Shown: one piece after another, positions 44,545 to 46,411 of the stretch
How the letters are laid out: the number at the start of each line of letters is the position of its first letter
How positions within the stretch are numbered: position 1 is the stretch's first letter
Assembly (NCBI GenBank): GCA_958407465.1
Contig: CATYIV010000016.1
Span: forward strand, 1-46,411
Source of the DNA: an uncultured Collinsella sp.
Lineage (GTDB): Bacteria; Actinomycetota; Coriobacteriia; Coriobacteriales; Coriobacteriaceae
Direction: 5' to 3'
DNA: 46,411 nt
The notes under the pieces: generated by a model
Told to the model about the DNA's origin: nothing
Databases searched by the model: none
The model's input: only the letters and a program-made list of their open reading frames with translations
Made by a program: the position numbers and the translations under genes

Positions 44545-45924
44545 GTGCGTGCGTTTGCTCGACACATGACAGAGCGTATGAAGGCGGTGGCGGCAGGTGG
44601 TGCCGTCGCCGCCTTTTGGCTTGCCGTGTGGGTGCTGGTGGCGGGTCTCGTGGCGCAGCCGTTGATTTTGCCGGGGCCGGGCGCTGTCGTGGTGGCGTTG
44701 CTGCGGCTGGTGTGCGATGCCAGCACGTGGGCGATTCTGGCGGGCTCGGGTGCGCGGATTCTAGGCGGTTTGGCGCTTGCCGCGGTGTGCGGTGGTCTGC
44801 TGGCCGGAATTTCGTCGCGCTCGCGGGCGTTTGCGCGCTTGGTGGCGCCGGCGCTTTCGTTTGTAAAGGCGACGCCGGTTGCCTGCGTGGTGGTCCTGCT
44901 GCTCATTTGGCTGGGGTCGGCGCGCGTGAGCATCGCCGTGGTCTTTTTGATGGCGCTGCCGGGCGTGTATTTTTCGCTGGTTGAGGGTTTGGCACAGGTT
45001 GATCAGCCGCTGGAGCAGATGTTTCGTCTGCATGGCGTGCAGGGTTGGCGTCTGTTTTGCGCCCATACCTGGCGCGAGGTCCTGCCGTTTGTGCTTTCGT
45101 GTGCGCGTGCCGTGATCGGCATGAGCTGGAAGGCCGGCGTGGCGGCGGAGCTCATCGGCATGGCGACGGGCACCGTGGGCGAACGCATCTATCAGGCGAA
45201 GCTTTTGATCGAGACGGCGGACCTGCTGGCGTGGACCGTGCTGATCGTGGCGGCATCGTGGGCATGCGAGCGCGTGCTGGTGTGGTTGCTGCGGGCTTCG
45301 GGGCCCGTGGCGTGGCGTACTGCCGTGCGGGCGCATGGGCGCGGTGGCCGCGGGCGTGCGCGCGGCTCTGCTGGCGGCGGGGCTGCTGCGGAGCTTGCGC
45401 TCGCCGTGGGCGACCGGGCGCCCTGGTCGCCGGCGCTCGACGGACTGGTGCTTCATGTGCCCGCCGGTGGACGCACCTGTGTGATGGGCGCTTCGGGCGT
45501 GGGCAAGTCGACGTTGCTTGCGCTGGTGGCGGGGGAGTGCGCACCGTGCTCCATGGTGTTTCAGGATGTGCGCCTGGTCGAGGACGCCTCTGCTTTGGAT
45601 AACGTGCTGGTGTGCGCCGATGCACGCGTGAATGCCTCGAGTGCCGCTGCCTTGTTGCGCCTGCTGGTACCGGGGATCGATGTGCATGCCCGCGTGGCCG
45701 AGCTCTCGGGCGGGCAGCGCCGTCGCGTCGAGATTGCCCGAGCCCTGCTGTGTCCGGGCGGCGCAGTGATTCTGGACGAGCCCTTTACCGGTCTAGACAT
45801 CGCTGCGCGCGACGCATGCACCGAGGTCGTGCTCGACTTGCTCGACGGCCGTATGCTGTTGCTTGCCACGCACGATTCCGCTGACGCTCGGGCCCTCAAT
45901 ATCTCGGACATCATCACGCTCTAA
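44545..45924 (+). CDS. ABC transporter permease-ATPase fusion
   Basis: This 459-residue protein joins an SsuC-type permease (about 1-255; TM helices, FVKATPVACVVVLLLIWLG, and the ATPase-contact loop with SWKAGVAAELIGMATGTVGE) to an ATPase (about 275-459). The ATPase has Walker A GASGVGKST (315-323), VFQD, signature LSGGQRRR and Walker B GAVILDEPFTGLD, and then the switch His in LLATHD. Normally these are two genes. The ATPase is short: between Walker A and the Q-loop only about 15 residues remain where about 35 are usual. The GTG start follows the lipoprotein stop by 3 nt. It presumably works with that lipoprotein; the substrate is unknown. Confidence 0.85.
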   Translation: MRAFARHMTERMKAVAAGGAVAAFWLAVWVLVAGLVAQPLILPGPGAVVVALLRLVCDASTWAILAGSGARILGGLALAAVCGGLLAGISSRSRAFARLVAPALSFVKATPVACVVVLLLIWLGSARVSIAVVFLMALPGVYFSLVEGLAQVDQPLEQMFRLHGVQGWRLFCAHTWREVLPFVLSCARAVIGMSWKAGVAAELIGMATGTVGERIYQAKLLIETADLLAWTVLIVAASWACERVLVWLLRASGPVAWRTAVRAHGRGGRGRARGSAGGGAAAELALAVGDRAPWSPALDGLVLHVPAGGRTCVMGASGVGKSTLLALVAGECAPCSMVFQDVRLVEDASALDNVLVCADARVNASSAAALLRLLVPGIDVHARVAELSGGQRRRVEIARALLCPGGAVILDEPFTGLDIAARDACTEVVLDLLDGRMLLLATHDSADARALNISDIITL

Positions 45925-45981
45925 AGACTTACTCAGCAACAAATCGATCCGTTTTTTCTCCGTCCCCATGGGGTCGGGTAT

Positions 45982-46026
45982 GGTATTCTATCTGCGGGGT
46001 AATACTTAGGAATACCAAGTAATACC
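45982..46026 (+). promoter_or_regulatory. Antitoxin promoter with AATACC repeats
   Basis: TGGTATTCT (45981-45989) is an extended -10. GGTATTC (45982-45988) is inverted at GAATACC (46010-46016), and further AATACC/GTAATAC copies lie at 46000-46026. This is arranged as an operator over the start of transcription, as expected for autoregulated antitoxins. A CCCCATGGGG palindrome lies upstream at 45966-45975. Confidence 0.45.
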
Positions 46027-46139
46027 AACGCCGTAGAACAAACTCCAGATGCGGGCCAATCGGGTTGCCTTCACAGCCCGTCGCCCAGCCGCGTGGCCCG
46101 CATCCATCCGCACCACCGTCGTTTCAAAAAGGAAGCGCC

Positions 46140-46343
46140 ATGGCAGAACACATGACCCCGGTTGTCGCGAAGGTCTTGCCCGAGGAAAAGGCAGCCTTCG
46201 CGGCGGCAACCCAGCTCGTGGGCACCACGCCGTCCAACGACATCCGCATGTTCATCGCCGCCTTCAATCGCTGCGGCACCTTTCCGTTCGACATTTCGCC
46301 CAGCGGGGCTTTTGGCGCTGCGCCCGATTCTCATCAACAATGA
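46140..46343 (+). CDS. RelB/DinJ-like antitoxin, no toxin partner
   Basis: This 67-residue protein resembles RelB/DinJ antitoxins: a ribbon-helix-helix-like N-terminus (TPVVAKVLPEEKAAFAAATQLVGTTPSNDIRMFI) and a short C-terminal region (NRCGTFPFDIS) similar to the DinJ 'g.iPFdi' ending. In complete systems a YafQ/RelE toxin gene follows directly. Here the gene is followed at once by a dispersed repeat, and no toxin is present before the window ends 68 nt later. ATG 46140 has AAGGA about six nt upstream. It may be an orphan antitoxin or the remnant of a lost pair. Confidence 0.7.
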   Translation: MAEHMTPVVAKVLPEEKAAFAAATQLVGTTPSNDIRMFIAAFNRCGTFPFDISPSGAFGAAPDSHQQ

Positions 46344-46380
46344 CTGTCCCAAACTGCCGGCACTTGGGGACGTTCCTTTT
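46344..46380. repeat. GC-rich dispersed repeat (copy 3)
   Basis: TGCCGGCACTTGGGGACGTT with flanking CTGTCCCAAAC and CCTTTT matches the core of the 22878 repeat in the same orientation. It begins at the antitoxin stop codon. Confidence 0.75.
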
Positions 46381-46411
46381 AATATGAGCAGGACATTGTC
46401 AAGAGGCAAAA

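Overview
The window looks like a chromosomal segment of a high-GC Gram-positive gut anaerobe of the Coriobacteriia, most probably Collinsella or a close relative. This is inferred from gene content and style: strongly G/C-ending codons, an FtsE with a long disordered N-terminus, PTS-based sugar uptake, a [FeFe] hydrogenase, a rubredoxin and flavin-reductase pair, and no respiratory genes. No rRNA or other marker in the window fixes the species.

Layout. 1-4.6 kb: cell-division ABC pair ftsE-ftsX, then the exoribonuclease rnr. 4.6-6.1 kb: an orphan serine recombinase and a VanZ-like membrane protein. 6.1-10.7 kb: N-acetylmuramic acid recycling (RpiR-type regulator, murQ, a MurP-like PTS EIIBC, mupG). 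10.7-14.6 kb: ArsC/Spx-like protein, a regulator-like fragment, tRNA-Gln and tRNA-Glu, a TPR protein, smpB, a flavin reductase and a 47-residue rubredoxin. 14.6-25.4 kb: reverse-strand mntH, glutamate synthase gltB-gltD, an unrecognised protein and a DUF559/VSR-like protein. 25.5-30.7 kb: an amidohydrolase, a zinc-ribbon membrane protein, and the reverse-strand copper operon copA-copZ-csoR behind a CsoR-type operator. 30.7-34.8 kb: a DEAD-box RNA helicase with a long Arg/Gly tail and a flavodoxin-ferredoxin fusion. 34.9-39.7 kb: an alpha-glucoside PTS operon (EIIA, BglG-type antiterminator, EIICB, GH4 6-phospho-alpha-glucosidase) with a RAT/terminator-like leader. 39.7-45.9 kb: a [FeFe]-hydrogenase operon (truncated NuoF/GltD-like flavoprotein and HydA) continuing without a gap into a lipoprotein and a permease-ATPase fusion of an ABC transporter. 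46.1 kb: an orphan RelB/DinJ-like antitoxin.

How it fits together. The genes describe a fermenter that takes up phosphorylated sugars (MurNAc compounds and alpha-glucosides), disposes of reductant as H2, assimilates ammonia by GltBD, and manages copper and manganese.

The most unusual signal lies between the genes. Several families of palindromic elements have fixed geometry. The main family has ten copies of a 55-nt unit: a 14-nt arm, exactly 27 variable nt and a complementary 14-nt arm. Copies sit in arrays of two or three with a unit-to-unit period of 80 nt (81 once). A second family has three 46-nt palindromes with a period of exactly 62 nt. Arm variants change on both sides together, so pairing or symmetry appears to be maintained. 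One two-unit array lies on each side of the DUF559-like gene, and arrays also flank mntH. I do not recognise these as a named repeat family.
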